Of a stretch of DNA of 64,000 bases, positions 1 through 9,156 are shown in pieces. This DNA is from Chlorobium sp. (GTDB lineage Bacteria; Bacteroidota; Chlorobiia; Chlorobiales; Chlorobiaceae). Under the pieces are notes generated by a model. It was not told the origin of the DNA, did not search any database, and saw only the letters and a program-made list of their open reading frames with translations. Both the position numbers and the translations under genes were made by a program. Within the stretch, counting starts at the first letter, position 1. Every line of letters starts with the position of its first letter. The stretch spans positions 16,802 to 80,801 of the forward strand of contig JANQMO010000026.1 of assembly GCA_028280025.1 (NCBI GenBank). The letters run 5' to 3'.

Positions 1-251
1 CTTGCAGACAGGACGGGCTTTTCTGTATCGGCCCGGCTTCCGCTTGCAGCATGTATTGTTGTTTCTGCGCCAAGGAGGGTCAAAACGGCAGCCGCTTCTT
101 CACTGCAGCAGACCGTGAGCGGTTCTTTTGGCAGGAACTGTATTTCTGCACCGGCGGGACCGAAGTCAAGGATTGAGCTTGTCAGGTCCATATACGGCAC
201 GTCTTCCCTGAGAAGGGCGGTGATTTCCATCTGGGTCAATGAGTACTGCAC
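1..251 (-). CDS. modD: ModD-like / nicotinate-nucleotide pyrophosphorylase-family protein, N-terminal part (runs off the left edge)
   Basis: On the minus strand a GTG at 251 opens a frame of 83 codons that reaches the left edge without a stop. It starts MQYSLTQMEI and continues with LREDVPYMDLTSSIL, the N-terminal signature of ModD and the related NadC fold (usually E-D-x-P-Y-x-D-L-T). ModD is a homologue of quinolinate phosphoribosyltransferase, often encoded with molybdate transporters, whose reaction is not settled. Only about a third of the usual length is in the window, so NadC itself cannot be excluded, but the very short lead-in before EDVPY fits ModD better. The start is chosen from that alignment; a TTG and an ATG lie slightly downstream. 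No neighbour in the window supports a molybdate operon. Confidence 0.6.
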   Translation of the reverse strand, partial: MQYSLTQMEITALLREDVPYMDLTSSILDFGPAGAEIQFLPKEPLTVCCSEEAAAVLTLLGAETTIHAASGSRADTEKPVLSA

Positions 252-585
252 GATACACTGTTTTCTGTTCCGCGTCCTGAATTGCAATGGTCATGTTCAA
301 TATAGCGACACGCTGCGGAAAAAGGTGCTGTCAGCACTGCCCGGCGTACGGCTGGATCGTGGTGAGCACTGTTGTGCTCGATACGTAAGATTGCCGGAAA
401 ATGAAAAAATATGAGGTGATTATTCGTTAACAATCGTTAATAAGCATGTTTCCGGGCTTCCAAATGAATATTGGGCTGATTTTTTTACGTTTATGACAGG
501 CAAGGGTGTTGAGAACCTGTAGACAGGAACGAAATTGTTCGATGTTGAAACAATAGGTTTATTTTTGCAAGAATAGTGCCAGGAA
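252..585. other. Non-coding stretch upstream of the modD-like gene
   Basis: No supported gene is seen here. Open frames in the stretch are shadows or lack any recognisable sequence. The part around 420-560 is AT-rich, as expected for the upstream region of the leftward modD-like gene. Confidence 0.4.
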
Positions 586-614
586 TTGACAGGACCTTGT
601 TAACTCATTATATT
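586..614 (+). promoter_or_regulatory. Sigma-70-type promoter
   Basis: A perfect -35 hexamer TTGACA (586-591) is followed 17 bp later by TATATT (609-614). It points rightward, towards the KdsC-type phosphatase that starts at 830, and would give a leader of about 210 nt. A short frame beginning at 625 has a Shine-Dalgarno-like AAGGAAG, but that sequence lies at the predicted transcription start, so I do not call a leader peptide. Confidence 0.6.
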
Positions 615-698
615 AAAGGAAGTAATGGGTGATGCGACTTTCTCTCGGCCCCATCGGAAAGGGTGTCCGGACTTACCGTGCTGTTTCTTGTGAAAGCC

Positions 699-728
699 TG
701 TTGATAAATGTTGACAGAATGTTGATAA
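699..728. repeat. Triple TGTTGAYA direct repeat, possible operator
   Basis: Three copies of TGTTGA(T/C)A begin at 699, 709 and 720, spaced 10 and 11 bp. Tandem half-sites at one helical turn are typical of OmpR/PhoB-type regulators. Read on the other strand the units are TGTCAACA-like, close to the pstS2-proximal repeat near 40972. The position within the kdsC leader suggests control of kdsC or of the divergent modD-like gene; this is an inference. Confidence 0.3.
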
Positions 729-829
729 CTTCTTGTCTGTCTTCTGCAGGCTACTGAGCATGGCGGTTTGAAAGCGATCCGAGGCATGCTGTTCCTGTAT
801 TTTTCAACATGAATCGAGGTGGTGTTACA

Positions 830-1357
830 ATGATTGAGCTGTCGTATGATGAACATGCCAGACGCGCAAAAAACATCAGGCTTATACTTTCGGATAATGA
901 CGGCGTTATGACCGATAACGGTGTCTACTATTCAGACCGGGGTGAGGCCTTGAAACGCTATTCCATAAGGGACGGTATGGCGGTGGAGCGTCTTCTTGCA
1001 GCAGGGATCGTGACCGGGATCATGACCGGGGAGACTTCGCCGAGCCTTGTCAAGAGGGCGGAGAAGCTCTGTATCGAACATCTGTATCTCGGCATAAAGG
1101 ACAAAAAAGCGAAGCTCGATGAGATACTTCGGGAAACAGGTCTGCAAGCCAATGAGGTGGCCTATATCGGAGATGATGTCAATGACCTCGAGATCATGCG
1201 GTTTCTCTCGGATTCCGGACTGACGGCATGTCCCGGAGACGCGACGGATTTTGTCCGTCCTGTTGTTCATTATATCTGCAAGGCCCCGGGCGGCAACGGC
1301 GCTTTCAGGGAGTATGCGGAAATGCTTATTGCATTAAGGTGCCCATCAACGGCATGA
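830..1357 (+). CDS. kdsC: KdsC-type HAD phosphatase (3-deoxy-D-manno-octulosonate 8-phosphate phosphatase)
   Basis: This 175-residue protein has the compact cap-less HAD fold of the KdsC family. HAD motif I is SDNDGVMTD near residue 23 (family usual DVDGVLTD). It is followed by the GIVTGIMTGE region that carries the motif II Ser/Thr, by conserved lysines, and by motif IV GDDVNDLE. KdsC dephosphorylates Kdo-8-phosphate in the cytoplasm during synthesis of the Kdo sugar of LPS. The ATG at 830 is chosen because GAGGTGG lies at a normal distance upstream; an in-frame ATG at 809 is possible. The Asn between the two catalytic Asp residues is acceptable in a DxD motif. Related sugar-acid phosphatases look alike, so the exact substrate is likely rather than certain. 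Confidence 0.8.
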   Translation: MIELSYDEHARRAKNIRLILSDNDGVMTDNGVYYSDRGEALKRYSIRDGMAVERLLAAGIVTGIMTGETSPSLVKRAEKLCIEHLYLGIKDKKAKLDEILRETGLQANEVAYIGDDVNDLEIMRFLSDSGLTACPGDATDFVRPVVHYICKAPGGNGAFREYAEMLIALRCPSTA

Positions 1358-1521
1358 CTAACCTGTCACAGCAGAAAATTGCTTATGGCTGCAGTTTGGT
1401 AGATTGCTTTTCCTCTGTTAATTTTAGCGACATTTTCAATGGCCGAACGGTGTCTGGCCGATGAAACGGCATATGAAAAACCGGCCGGCAATACTGAATA
1501 ACAGATAACCGACAGAATATA

Positions 1522-3411
1522 ATGAGCGAGAACAAGCAGAACGGGATACAGGAATTTGAATACAAGGCTGAAATGAAACAGCTATTGAACCTCATCGTTC
1601 ATTCGCTGTATACGCATCCGGAGATTTTTCTCAGGGAACTGATATCCAATGCATCCGATGCATTGAGCAAAGTCCGTTTCGGCCAGCTTACCGATAACAG
1701 CGCTGGAGAAGAAGGAGAAGAGTTGAAAATAACGATCGCTCTCGATGAAAAGGAGCGGACGGTTGTCATCAAGGACAACGGGACGGGCATGAGCGAAGAG
1801 GAGCTTATCGCCAACCTCGGTACGGTGGCCAAATCGGGCACGCTCGGTTTTCTTCAGACATTGAAAGCCGAACAGGGCGAAAAGGGCGGGATCGATGCAA
1901 ACCTGATCGGTCAGTTCGGTGTCGGTTTTTATTCCGTCTTTATGGTAACCGATGAGGTTACGGTAGAAACCAAAACAGACGGCGCCGTGGGGTGCAGATG
2001 GAAATCCGGAGGAGAGGGATCCTATACAATCGAAAAAACAGACCGTGAAAAACGGGGAACCGCCATTTCGTTCACCCTCAAGGAGGAAGCGAAGGAGTTT
2101 GCTGAAGCATATCGGGTGGAGAACATCATCAGGAAGTATTCCAACTTTGTCGATTTCCCTATCTATCTCGACAACAAGAAGGTCAACAGCGTTACGGCGC
2201 TCTGGCAGAAATCCAAAAGCGAACTGAGCGAGGAAGAGGTCAACGAGTTCTACAAGTTCATTGCTGTGGACTACCAGGAGCCGCTCGACTACCTCCATCT
2301 TTCCCTGGAGGGGGTGGTGAATTTCAAGGCATTGCTTTTTCTCCCGAAGGAAGCTCCCATGGATCTTCTCTACCAGCAGGGGGCGCTCGAAAATCACGGG
2401 CCGCAGCTCTATGTCCGGAAGGTCATGATACAGCATGAATGCAAGGACCTTCTTCCGGAATATCTGCGGTTTGTCAAGGGCGTTGTGGAAACAGAGGATC
2501 TTCCGCTGAATGTATCACGCGAGGTGGTGCAGAACAGCCCTGTCATGGCAAAAATCCGCCAGATACTCACCACAAAGATTATCGCATGGTTCGAGTCTCT
2601 TGCTGCAGAGCAGCCGGAAAAGTTCCGCCGGTTCTACAAGGCATTCGGTCCTGTTGTCAAAATCGGGCTCAATACCGATTTTACGAACCGCGAGAAACTG
2701 ATAGAACTGTTGCGGTTTGTAAGCACGGCAACAGAGGAAGAAGAATATGTGACGCTGAAAGAGTATGTCGGTCGTATGACAGAAGACCAGAAAGAGATCT
2801 ATTATCTGTCGGGAGACAGCAGGGAGCAGATGCTGTCGAATCCCAACCTGGAATATTTCCGTAAGAAGGGGATCGAGGTGCTTCTCCTGACCGATCCTGT
2901 CGATGTTTTTGTGATTCCGTCAATCAATGAATACGACAAAAAGCCGCTTAAATCAGTCGAGAAAGCCGATATCGATTTCAAGGCCGGAGAGGAGCAGGAA
3001 AAAGAAGCGCTCAGTGAAGCGATGATCGGGACGGTTCTGAGAATTTTCAGGGAGACGCTGGGCGACAGGGTGGAAGATGTCGCTGAATCCCGCCGTCTGG
3101 TCAGTTCACCGGTCACTCTGGTCAGCGGCAAGGATTCCGTCGATCCGCAGATCGAGAAAATGCTCAGGATGATGAAGCAGGCTGACGCTCCCGGCGGGAA
3201 AAAGGTGCTTGAGGTCAATCCTTCACACGCTGTCATCAAGAACCTTGCGGGGCTCTGCATGCTTGACGAAAACAATCCGTTAATCCGCACGACGATACAT
3301 CACCTCTATGAGGGGGCGCTGCTTCTCGAAGGCAGCCTGGAAGGCACGGCTGAATACATAAGCCGTATGAACGATATTATAGAGGTCGCGACAAGACAGG
3401 CTAAAAGCTGA
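1522..3411 (+). CDS. htpG: Molecular chaperone HtpG (Hsp90)
   Basis: The 629-residue product matches bacterial Hsp90 in length and along its whole sequence. The N-terminal GHKL ATPase domain shows LISNASDAL, the DNGTGM loop and the glycine-rich lid GQFGVGFYS. The middle domain has PLNVSRE with its conserved catalytic-loop Arg, and the C-terminal dimerisation domain ends near residue 625. HtpG is a cytosolic ATP-dependent chaperone that remodels client proteins with DnaK. Homologues begin with the same leader before the [11 protein letters not shown] segment, so the ATG at 1522 is used although no strong ribosome binding site precedes it. A 284-codon antisense frame inside the gene is a codon-use shadow. 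Confidence 0.97.
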   Translation: MSENKQNGIQEFEYKAEMKQLLNLIVHSLYTHPEIFLRELISNASDALSKVRFGQLTDNSAGEEGEELKITIALDEKERTVVIKDNGTGMSEEELIANLGTVAKSGTLGFLQTLKAEQGEKGGIDANLIGQFGVGFYSVFMVTDEVTVETKTDGAVGCRWKSGGEGSYTIEKTDREKRGTAISFTLKEEAKEFAEAYRVENIIRKYSNFVDFPIYLDNKKVNSVTALWQKSKSELSEEEVNEFYKFIAVDYQEPLDYLHLSLEGVVNFKALLFLPKEAPMDLLYQQGALENHGPQLYVRKVMIQHECKDLLPEYLRFVKGVVETEDLPLNVSREVVQNSPVMAKIRQILTTKIIAWFESLAAEQPEKFRRFYKAFGPVVKIGLNTDFTNREKLIELLRFVSTATEEEEYVTLKEYVGRMTEDQKEIYYLSGDSREQMLSNPNLEYFRKKGIEVLLLTDPVDVFVIPSINEYDKKPLKSVEKADIDFKAGEEQEKEALSEAMIGTVLRIFRETLGDRVEDVAESRRLVSSPVTLVSGKDSVDPQIEKMLRMMKQADAPGGKKVLEVNPSHAVIKNLAGLCMLDENNPLIRTTIHHLYEGALLLEGSLEGTAEYISRMNDIIEVATRQAKS

Positions 3412-3449
3412 ACGGCTTCTTCTATTCATGCTATAACCAATCCTGACCA

Positions 3450-4325
3450 GTGAAAAACCATCAGCATATCAAAACGGGCCGCATTCTGCCTCTCCAGCGG
3501 AGCGAGCTGACCGAGCACTATATCTATAAAAAGCTCTCGACCGTTGTCAAGGGCGTGAAAAACAGGAGAGTTCTTTCCCAGATAGCTGACGATGAGCTTC
3601 GCCATTACAATGTTTTCAAGTCCTATACCGGGAAGGATGTCAGGCCGAGCCGGATGAAGATCTGGTTTTTTACCCTCATCAGTACGCTGTTCGGGCTGAC
3701 CTTCGGGCTCAAGCTGATGGAGAAGGCCGAGAAAAAAGCAGGCAATGTGTATGGCACGCTTTCTTCTTCTTTCAGTGAACTCCAGGGGATTATCAGCGAC
3801 GAGGAAGAGCATGAACAGGCGCTTATCGATCTGCTTGAAGAGGAACGTCTCAAGTACACCGGTTCTGTTGTGCTGGGCCTCAACGACGCCCTTGTGGAAC
3901 TCATGGGGGTGCTTGCAGGCCTGACCTTCGCGCTGCAGGATTCACGGTACGTAGCGTTGACCGGTATTATTACGGGGTTTGCCGCGGCAATGTCCATGGC
4001 CGCGTCGGAATATCTTTCTACAAAAAACGAGGCGGGAACGAAAAGCCCGTTCAGGGCTGCGTTCTATACGGGAATCGCCTATATCCTGACGGTTGTGGTC
4101 CTCATTACGCCTTATCTTGTTATCCCGTCACTCTATGCTGCCCTGGGCACTGCGTTTGCAGCTTCGATTGTCATTATAGCGTTTTTCAATTTCTACATCT
4201 CCGTGGCCAGGGATATTCCGTTCCGGAGCAGGTTTCTGGAAATGGCCGGCTTGAGTCTGGGTGTGGCGGTTCTGAGTTTTCTGGCCGGTATGGTTGTAAG
4301 GATCGTTTTCGGGATCGAGGGATGA
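3450..4325 (+). CDS. Ferritin-like / VIT1-family membrane transporter (rubrerythrin-VIT1 fusion)
   Basis: The 291-residue protein joins two modules. Residues 1-130 are rubrerythrin/ferritin-like, with spaced acidic and histidine residues ([17 protein letters not shown]) that would form a di-iron site. From about residue 140 the VIT1/CCC1 domain follows, opening with [16 protein letters not shown] and holding about five membrane segments with [12 protein letters not shown]1-type proteins move Fe2+ or Mn2+ across a membrane, and fused forms are thought to sense or buffer iron. The start ATG is 39 bp after the htpG stop. The gene is convergent with the next one, with a single base between the two stop codons. 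Metal specificity cannot be read from sequence. Confidence 0.85.
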   Translation: MKNHQHIKTGRILPLQRSELTEHYIYKKLSTVVKGVKNRRVLSQIADDELRHYNVFKSYTGKDVRPSRMKIWFFTLISTLFGLTFGLKLMEKAEKKAGNVYGTLSSSFSELQGIISDEEEHEQALIDLLEEERLKYTGSVVLGLNDALVELMGVLAGLTFALQDSRYVALTGIITGFAAAMSMAASEYLSTKNEAGTKSPFRAAFYTGIAYILTVVVLITPYLVIPSLYAALGTAFAASIVIIAFFNFYISVARDIPFRSRFLEMAGLSLGVAVLSFLAGMVVRIVFGIEG

Positions 4326-4326
4326 T

Positions 4327-5898
4327 TTACGTGCTCTGTTTTTCCCGGAGAACACGGAGTACTTCCTTCATCGAGGATTCGTAAGCCGAAGGCCGGGAGG
4401 TATCTATCATGAGCGCTCTGTTTTTTTCAGCATCCTGCAGGGGCTGCATCTCTCCGATTTGCTGACGGAGAACGCTGCAATCGGCTTCAGAGGCATCCTT
4501 TCCTTTCTCCAGTCTTTTTCTCACACGTTCCAGAAGAAGCGTTTCCGGCGCTTCAAAAAAAAGAATGTTTGCCGGAACCCCGGCATCTTTGCCCAGTTCA
4601 AGAAAACGTGCTCTCTCGTCCCGGTGCAGAAAGGTTGCGTCGACAATGACCGGGTAGCGGTTTTCAAGACAACGAACGGCAAGGTCGAAAAGCCGCGAAT
4701 AGGTCGACTCGGAGCTTTTTGAGGAATACATTTGTCTGTTCAACTCGGGGTTGCTTTTTATGAGCTGACCGAGTCCGAAAAGCCTTTTTCTTTCGACATC
4801 GGAACGGATGTGTACAGCCTGCAGCCGGGACGCGAGATCACGGGCGAAGGTCGTCTTGCCGCTGCCGGACACGCCGCAGGTTATGACGAGCGAAGCTTTG
4901 CCCGGCGTCGTTGATGCAAGGGCTGTTTCGACATATGAGCAATGTTCGGTGCGCGTTGCTTTTTTGTCATCGGGATCTGTTTCCTGCAGAAGGCGTATTG
5001 CAGTGACTTTTGCCCGAACCATGGCTCTGTAGGTCTTGTAAAACCTCAGAAGAGCCAGACCTTCATAGTCCCCGGTATATGAAAGGTAGCCGTTGAGGAA
5101 TCTCCATGCGTGTTCGGGGTGTCCGCTGTGTTCGAGATCCATCACCAGAAAGGCGATTTCGCTGATGACGTCGATGGTGCAGAGAAAAGAATTGAATTCG
5201 ATACAGTCGAAAATCATGACCTTTCCCTTCCAGACGACCATGTTGCCCGTGTGCATGTCTCCGTGGCATTGACGAATGCTGCCGTTTTCTTTCCTTGAAA
5301 GGAGGAGGGGCCGAAGGCGCGCGAACTCGTTTTCCGTCCAGTTCCCGACCTGCTCAAGCCGGGCGATCTCATCGGGATTATTGCTCAGACGTTCCGACTC
5401 GGTGAAATTGTCCCGAACAGGCCTGATAAGGATTTCCGGCCGTCCGAAGGGTGTTTCCGGTTCGGCTGACGGTGCGTTTTCATGAAACAGCGCGACAGTC
5501 CTGCTGATCTCATCGATGTGTTCCCCTGTCAGCTTTTCCTCTGAAAGAAGCGTGTCGAGTTCGAGCCGCCGGTCAAACTGGATCATCTGTACGGCATAGT
5601 CGATAATCCCGCCTTTTCCTCCGATCGTTATACTGCCCGGCTGTTCGGTAACAGGGATGACGTCGAGGTAGAGGTCGCCGCACAGAACACGGTTTCGACG
5701 AAGTTCTTCCCGGCAATAGTATTCCCTTTTTTCAAGCGTCGAGAAATCAAGGAATCCCAGGTTGACCGGCTTTTTGATCTTGTAGGCGTAAGGACCTGTG
5801 AGGAACACAAGCGAGATATGTGTTTCCACCAGCAGTATTTCGTCGACAGGGTGGGGATAAGCCGATGGTTTCAGGAGCGATTCGACGAGATTGCCCAT
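4327..5898 (-). CDS. Aminoglycoside-phosphotransferase-like / P-loop kinase fusion protein
   Basis: This protein of about 523 residues has two kinase-type halves. The N-terminal 330 residues resemble APH/choline-kinase folds, with the catalytic loop CHGDMHTGNMVV and the metal-binding IFDCIEFN. The C-terminal 190 residues carry a P-loop, GVSGSGKTTFARDLA, followed by features of a zeta-toxin/gluconate-kinase-like ATPase (IVDATFLHRDER). This architecture is widespread in bacteria under the name 'bifunctional aminoglycoside phosphotransferase/ATP-binding protein', and its substrate is unknown. It should not be read as a resistance gene. I favour the ATG at 5898 (MGNLVESLL) over one nine codons upstream at 5925. 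Confidence 0.75.
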   Translation of the reverse strand: MGNLVESLLKPSAYPHPVDEILLVETHISLVFLTGPYAYKIKKPVNLGFLDFSTLEKREYYCREELRRNRVLCGDLYLDVIPVTEQPGSITIGGKGGIIDYAVQMIQFDRRLELDTLLSEEKLTGEHIDEISRTVALFHENAPSAEPETPFGRPEILIRPVRDNFTESERLSNNPDEIARLEQVGNWTENEFARLRPLLLSRKENGSIRQCHGDMHTGNMVVWKGKVMIFDCIEFNSFLCTIDVISEIAFLVMDLEHSGHPEHAWRFLNGYLSYTGDYEGLALLRFYKTYRAMVRAKVTAIRLLQETDPDDKKATRTEHCSYVETALASTTPGKASLVITCGVSGSGKTTFARDLASRLQAVHIRSDVERKRLFGLGQLIKSNPELNRQMYSSKSSESTYSRLFDLAVRCLENRYPVIVDATFLHRDERARFLELGKDAGVPANILFFEAPETLLLERVRKRLEKGKDASEADCSVLRQQIGEMQPLQDAEKNRALMIDTSRPSAYESSMKEVLRVLREKQST

Positions 5899-6015
5899 GA
5901 CGTACTCTGTTCTCCTTTTCGGCATCCTGCGTTCCGGTTGAAGATGTCTGTGCCGTGAGGACGTTGCTGGTTTAATCAGAAAAATATTGTAAATTCAGGG
6001 TTTATAAAAATAACG

Positions 6016-6319
6016 CCTAAATTGAGCGATTGTCGAGCATGCCACAGATGCACGGCACAGGAAATGCCGCTGTATCCCGACACGTCGGGACGCAAGTTCC
6101 CTGTAACGAAGCAGATGTGGCCCTGTGAAATATTCGGCCTGATTTCACGGGGTCGGCATTTCCCGACTTGTCGGGATTTCAACAAATGCGGTTCTTTACC
6201 TATTTTCACGTTCACCCTGCAGATGAGGGATAATCTCTATAAAAAGAGAGTATAAAAGATTTTCTTTGATAAACTTACGATTATGGAGCATCCCGACGAG
6301 TCGGGACGCTCAGTTTAGG
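6016..6319 (-). repeat. MITE-like repeat, copy A (304 bp, inverted orientation)
   Basis: The element is bounded on the plus strand by CCTAAATTGAGCG and CGCTCAGTTTAGG, which are terminal inverted repeats. Flanks TAACG and TAACA look like a 5-bp target duplication with one change. It holds three palindromes of the type TCCCGAC-N2-GTCGGGA and the shared core CTTCGTTACAGGGAACTTGC. It is longer than the other copies because a GTGAAAT/ATTTCAC hairpin (6121-6152) sits inside it. No transposase is encoded. It separates two divergent genes and fills most of the 490-bp gap between 5898 and 6389. Confidence 0.85.
6121..6152. repeat. Nested GTGAAAT/ATTTCAC hairpin
   Basis: The inverted repeat CCCTGTGAAAT / ATTTCACGGGG with a 10-bp loop is present only in repeat copy A. 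The same arms with a different loop recur at 51188-51217, so this is a second small repeat family that has entered the larger element. Confidence 0.6.
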
Positions 6320-6388
6320 TAACAATGAGTGATCGAATGCAAGCACATTTCCGGCTTGCTGCTTGTCAAAACAAATGGGACTCGCTGC

Positions 6389-6856
6389 ATGATACAGTTG
6401 TCTAAAATTTTGTGTCCTACCGATTATTCCAAGACATCCGACAAAGCTGTCAGGTACGCGATCGAACTCGGCCGTAAAGTCGATGCCCACGTGCGTTTTC
6501 TTCACATCATGCAGCCGGAAAACATTGCCGAGAAAACAGCATACAGTTACGGTGTGACCAAAAAGGCGGCAAACTATGATGCTGTATCGGATGAGTTCCG
6601 GCAACTGATGATGGATGAAAAAAAGAAAGGGCTTTCTGCCGATATCCTGATCCTGAGAGGTAATCCCTGCGACTCGATTATCGAGCAGGCCAATGCATGG
6701 GGTGCCGATCTGGTGATCATGGGTTCCCATGGCAGGACCGGACTGACACGTCTTCTCATGGGGAGTGTTGCCGAAGCAGTGTTCCATTCACTCGATATTC
6801 CTGTACTGCTGGTAAAACAGCAGGCCGCTGAAAAAGCGGTCAAGGATGCATCCTGA
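6389..6856 (+). CDS. Universal stress protein, UspA family
   Basis: The 155-residue product begins MIQLSKILCPTDYS, the usual UspA start with the ATP-contacting Asp. Near its end it carries GSHGRTGLTRLLMGSVAE, which is the G-2X-G-9X-G-S motif of ATP-binding family members. It is therefore expected to bind ATP in a cytosolic homodimer and to act in stress adaptation; the exact role is not known for this subgroup. The ATG at 6389 is used instead of one 20 codons upstream because the family aligns from there. It precedes the decarboxylase genes by 57 bp and may be co-transcribed with them. Confidence 0.9.
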   Translation: MIQLSKILCPTDYSKTSDKAVRYAIELGRKVDAHVRFLHIMQPENIAEKTAYSYGVTKKAANYDAVSDEFRQLMMDEKKKGLSADILILRGNPCDSIIEQANAWGADLVIMGSHGRTGLTRLLMGSVAEAVFHSLDIPVLLVKQQAAEKAVKDAS

Positions 6857-6912
6857 ACGTAACTTCCCGGAACTATACCGGTGAGACATTCTTAACTTCA
6901 ACATTACTGTTT

Positions 6913-7185
6913 ATGATTTCCGACGGTTTGACTCTGATGGTTGTGGGAATGGTCGTTGTGTTTCTTTTCCTGCTGCTGTTGATCGTATTTATTACAGTGC
7001 TGTCATGGCTCCTCAAGGACCATGCCGTTCTTGAAGAGAGGCAGTTGCTCGAGGCCGAGGAGATGAGAAGGAAGAAAAAGAGCGCCAAGCAGTCCGGCCG
7101 TGCCGCTGCGGCCCCCGTTGCCGATGACAGTGCAAGAATAACAGCGGTGATCGCCGCTGCAGTGCATGCTCATCGCAACAGATAA
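6913..7185 (+). CDS. oadG: Oxaloacetate decarboxylase gamma-type subunit (OadG)
   Basis: The 90-residue protein has one strong N-terminal membrane helix (GLTLMVVGMVVVFLFLLLLIVFI broken by few polar residues), a charged linker rich in Arg/Lys, an Ala/Pro-rich stretch and a short C-terminal helix (ARITAVIAAAVHAHRNR). This is the OadG/MmdD layout. Gamma subunits anchor the decarboxylase alpha chain to the membrane beta subunit and help bind zinc. Its place directly upstream of the alpha and beta subunit genes (48 bp before the first) supports the call, which otherwise rests on a weakly conserved family. Confidence 0.8.
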   Translation: MISDGLTLMVVGMVVVFLFLLLLIVFITVLSWLLKDHAVLEERQLLEAEEMRRKKKSAKQSGRAAAAPVADDSARITAVIAAAVHAHRNR

Positions 7186-7233
7186 CGTTTCTGAAACAAC
7201 GTTTTTACCTCAAAAGACAACAAGACAAGGATT

Positions 7234-9069
7234 ATGAAAAAAATACGGTTCATGGATGTGTCCTTTCGTGACGGGTTTCAGTCCTGTTACGGGGCACGAG
7301 TGAAAACAGATGATTTTCTTCCCGTGCTGCAGGCTGCTGTAGACGCGGGGACTGATAATTTTGAGATCGGCGGAGGCGCTCGTTTCCAGAGCCTCTATTT
7401 CTACTGCCAGGAAGATGCATTCGATATGATGGATGCCGCCCGCAGGGTTGTCGGTCCTGAGATCAACCTGCAGACGCTTGCGCGGGGCGCCAACGTTGTC
7501 GGGCTTGTATCGCAGTCGAGGGACATCATCGATCTGCATGCACGCATGTTCAAAAAGCACGGCATCACGACGATCAGGAATTTCGACGCGCTGATGGATG
7601 TTCGCAACCTCGCCTATTCCGGCCAGTGTATCCATAACGCGGGCCTGAAACACCAGGTGGTGATCGCCCTCATGGGGCTGCCGCCGGGCCTGGATGAAAA
7701 ATACTGCCATACCCCCCAGTTCTATACCGACAAGCTGCAGGAGATCATCGACGCAGGTATTCCATTCGACAGTGTCGCATTCAAGGATGCTTCGGGTACC
7801 ACGACCCCTGTCGTTGTCTACGAATCCATCAAGGGTGCGAGAAAAATACTGCCCTCCGAAACGGTCATCGAGTTTCATACCCATGACACTGCCGGTATGG
7901 GGGTTGCCTGTAACTATGCCGCTATCGAAGCCGGTGCCGATATCATCGATCTCTGCATGGCACCTGTGAGCGGCGGGACAGCCGAAGTCGATATCCTGAC
8001 CATGTGGCACAGGCTTCGCGGAACCGATTACACCCTCGATATCGATCATGAGAAAATCATCGAGGTCGAGGCGATGTTCATGGATCACATGGAAAAATAT
8101 TATATGCCTCCGGAAGCCAAGGAGGTCAATCCACTTATTCCGTTCTCTCCGATGCCGGGAGGTGCGCTGACGGCCAACACGCAGATGATGCGCGACAACA
8201 ATTCGCTGCACCTGTTTCCTGAGGTGATCAGGAACATGCGCGAGGTTGTTGCAAAAGGCGGTTTCGGATCGTCTGTAACGCCTGTTTCGCAGTTTTATTT
8301 CCAGCAGGCGTTTGCCAATACCGTCCAGGGCAAATGGAAGAAAATCACCGAGAGTTACGGAAAAATGGTTCTCGGTTATTTCGGCAAGACCCCGGCGGAA
8401 CCTGATTCGCAAATTGTCAGTCTCGCCTCTGAACAGCTTGGCCTCGAGCCGACAACCGAGGATGTGCACGATATCAACGATCGCAACCCGGAGCTCGGCA
8501 TCGACTATAACAAGAAACTTCTCGAAAAGGAAGGATTGCCGGTAACCGAAGAGAACATCTTCATTTCGGCGACCTGCGGAGCAAAGGGAATTGCCTGCCT
8601 GAAAGGCGAGGCGCCTTTGGGTATCCGGTACAAGGCTGATGTTGACGCTGAACATGCGGCAAAAGCCGCTCCGAAGAAAGCTGCCGAAGCCGAAGCACCG
8701 CAAGCTTCCAGGGCCGCGTCGCCCGGTAATTACACGATTACCGTCGATGGAAAGGCATATAACGTGACGGTTGCCGAAGGAACCGGCGCTGTTCAATCCG
8801 TTGCTCCCGCACCCGCCGCGCCTGTCTCACAGGCTGCTCCGGAACCGGCAGGAGAAGGGATTGCTGTTGAGGCGGCCATGCCCGGCAATGTTGTCGCCAT
8901 CGAGGTGGAAGTCGGCGATACCGTCAATGAAGGTGACGACGTCCTGATCATCGAGGCCATGAAAATGGAATCTCCGGTCAAGGCACCGAAAACAGGCAAG
9001 GTTGTTTCCATCGAGGTATCACCGGGTGACACCGTTGCCACGGGGGATACGCTCATGCTTATCGCATGA
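7234..9069 (+). CDS. oadA: Biotin-dependent decarboxylase alpha subunit (oxaloacetate decarboxylase / pyruvate carboxylase B type)
   Basis: The 611-residue protein has a DRE-TIM metallolyase carboxyltransferase domain beginning FMDVSFRDGFQS, with FHTHDTAGMG providing metal ligands. A central conserved PYC/OADA domain follows, then an Ala/Pro-rich linker (about residues 475-540) and a C-terminal biotinyl domain with EAMKMES, where Lys577 is the biotin site. In the sodium pump this subunit takes the carboxyl group from oxaloacetate onto biotin and hands it to the beta subunit. In green sulfur bacteria a similar chain could serve as part of pyruvate carboxylase; the flanking oadG and oadB genes favour the membrane pump. 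A 528-codon antisense frame here is a shadow. Confidence 0.92.
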   Translation: MKKIRFMDVSFRDGFQSCYGARVKTDDFLPVLQAAVDAGTDNFEIGGGARFQSLYFYCQEDAFDMMDAARRVVGPEINLQTLARGANVVGLVSQSRDIIDLHARMFKKHGITTIRNFDALMDVRNLAYSGQCIHNAGLKHQVVIALMGLPPGLDEKYCHTPQFYTDKLQEIIDAGIPFDSVAFKDASGTTTPVVVYESIKGARKILPSETVIEFHTHDTAGMGVACNYAAIEAGADIIDLCMAPVSGGTAEVDILTMWHRLRGTDYTLDIDHEKIIEVEAMFMDHMEKYYMPPEAKEVNPLIPFSPMPGGALTANTQMMRDNNSLHLFPEVIRNMREVVAKGGFGSSVTPVSQFYFQQAFANTVQGKWKKITESYGKMVLGYFGKTPAEPDSQIVSLASEQLGLEPTTEDVHDINDRNPELGIDYNKKLLEKEGLPVTEENIFISATCGAKGIACLKGEAPLGIRYKADVDAEHAAKAAPKKAAEAEAPQASRAASPGNYTITVDGKAYNVTVAEGTGAVQSVAPAPAAPVSQAAPEPAGEGIAVEAAMPGNVVAIEVEVGDTVNEGDDVLIIEAMKMESPVKAPKTGKVVSIEVSPGDTVATGDTLMLIA

Positions 9070-9090
9070 GCCGTAAAGGTGACTGAAAAC

Positions 9091-9107
9091 GGCCCGCACA
9101 GCGGGCC
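9091..9107. other. Intercistronic hairpin between oadA and oadB
   Basis: A perfect 7-bp GC-only stem (GGCCCGC / GCGGGCC) with a 3-nt loop lies 21 bp after the oadA stop. It has no T-run, so it is more likely an mRNA-stabilising or partial attenuating structure within the operon than a terminator. Confidence 0.6.
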
Positions 9108-9156
9108 GGGAAAGAAATGACAGGTAACTCTGACTAACGGTTTATTCAAACTTTTT

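Noticed and set aside
625..693. A 22-codon leader peptide with a good Shine-Dalgarno sequence
   Set aside because: The ribosome binding site would lie at or before the predicted transcription start of the promoter at 586-614.
699..728. DnaA-box-like TGTTGATAA copies suggesting an origin
   Set aside because: They differ from the consensus TGTGGATAA-type box, are only two, and no dnaA, dnaN or AT-rich unwinding region is nearby.
1582..2436. A 284-codon open frame antisense to htpG
   Set aside because: It is a shadow of the highly conserved htpG coding sequence.
4327..5898. Aminoglycoside resistance gene
   Set aside because: The APH-like half belongs to a widespread fusion with a P-loop kinase and is not close to known resistance enzymes.
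7210..8796. A 528-codon open frame antisense to oadA
   Set aside because: It lies entirely opposite a clear biotin-dependent decarboxylase gene, has no recognisable sequence and follows from the codon bias of the real gene.
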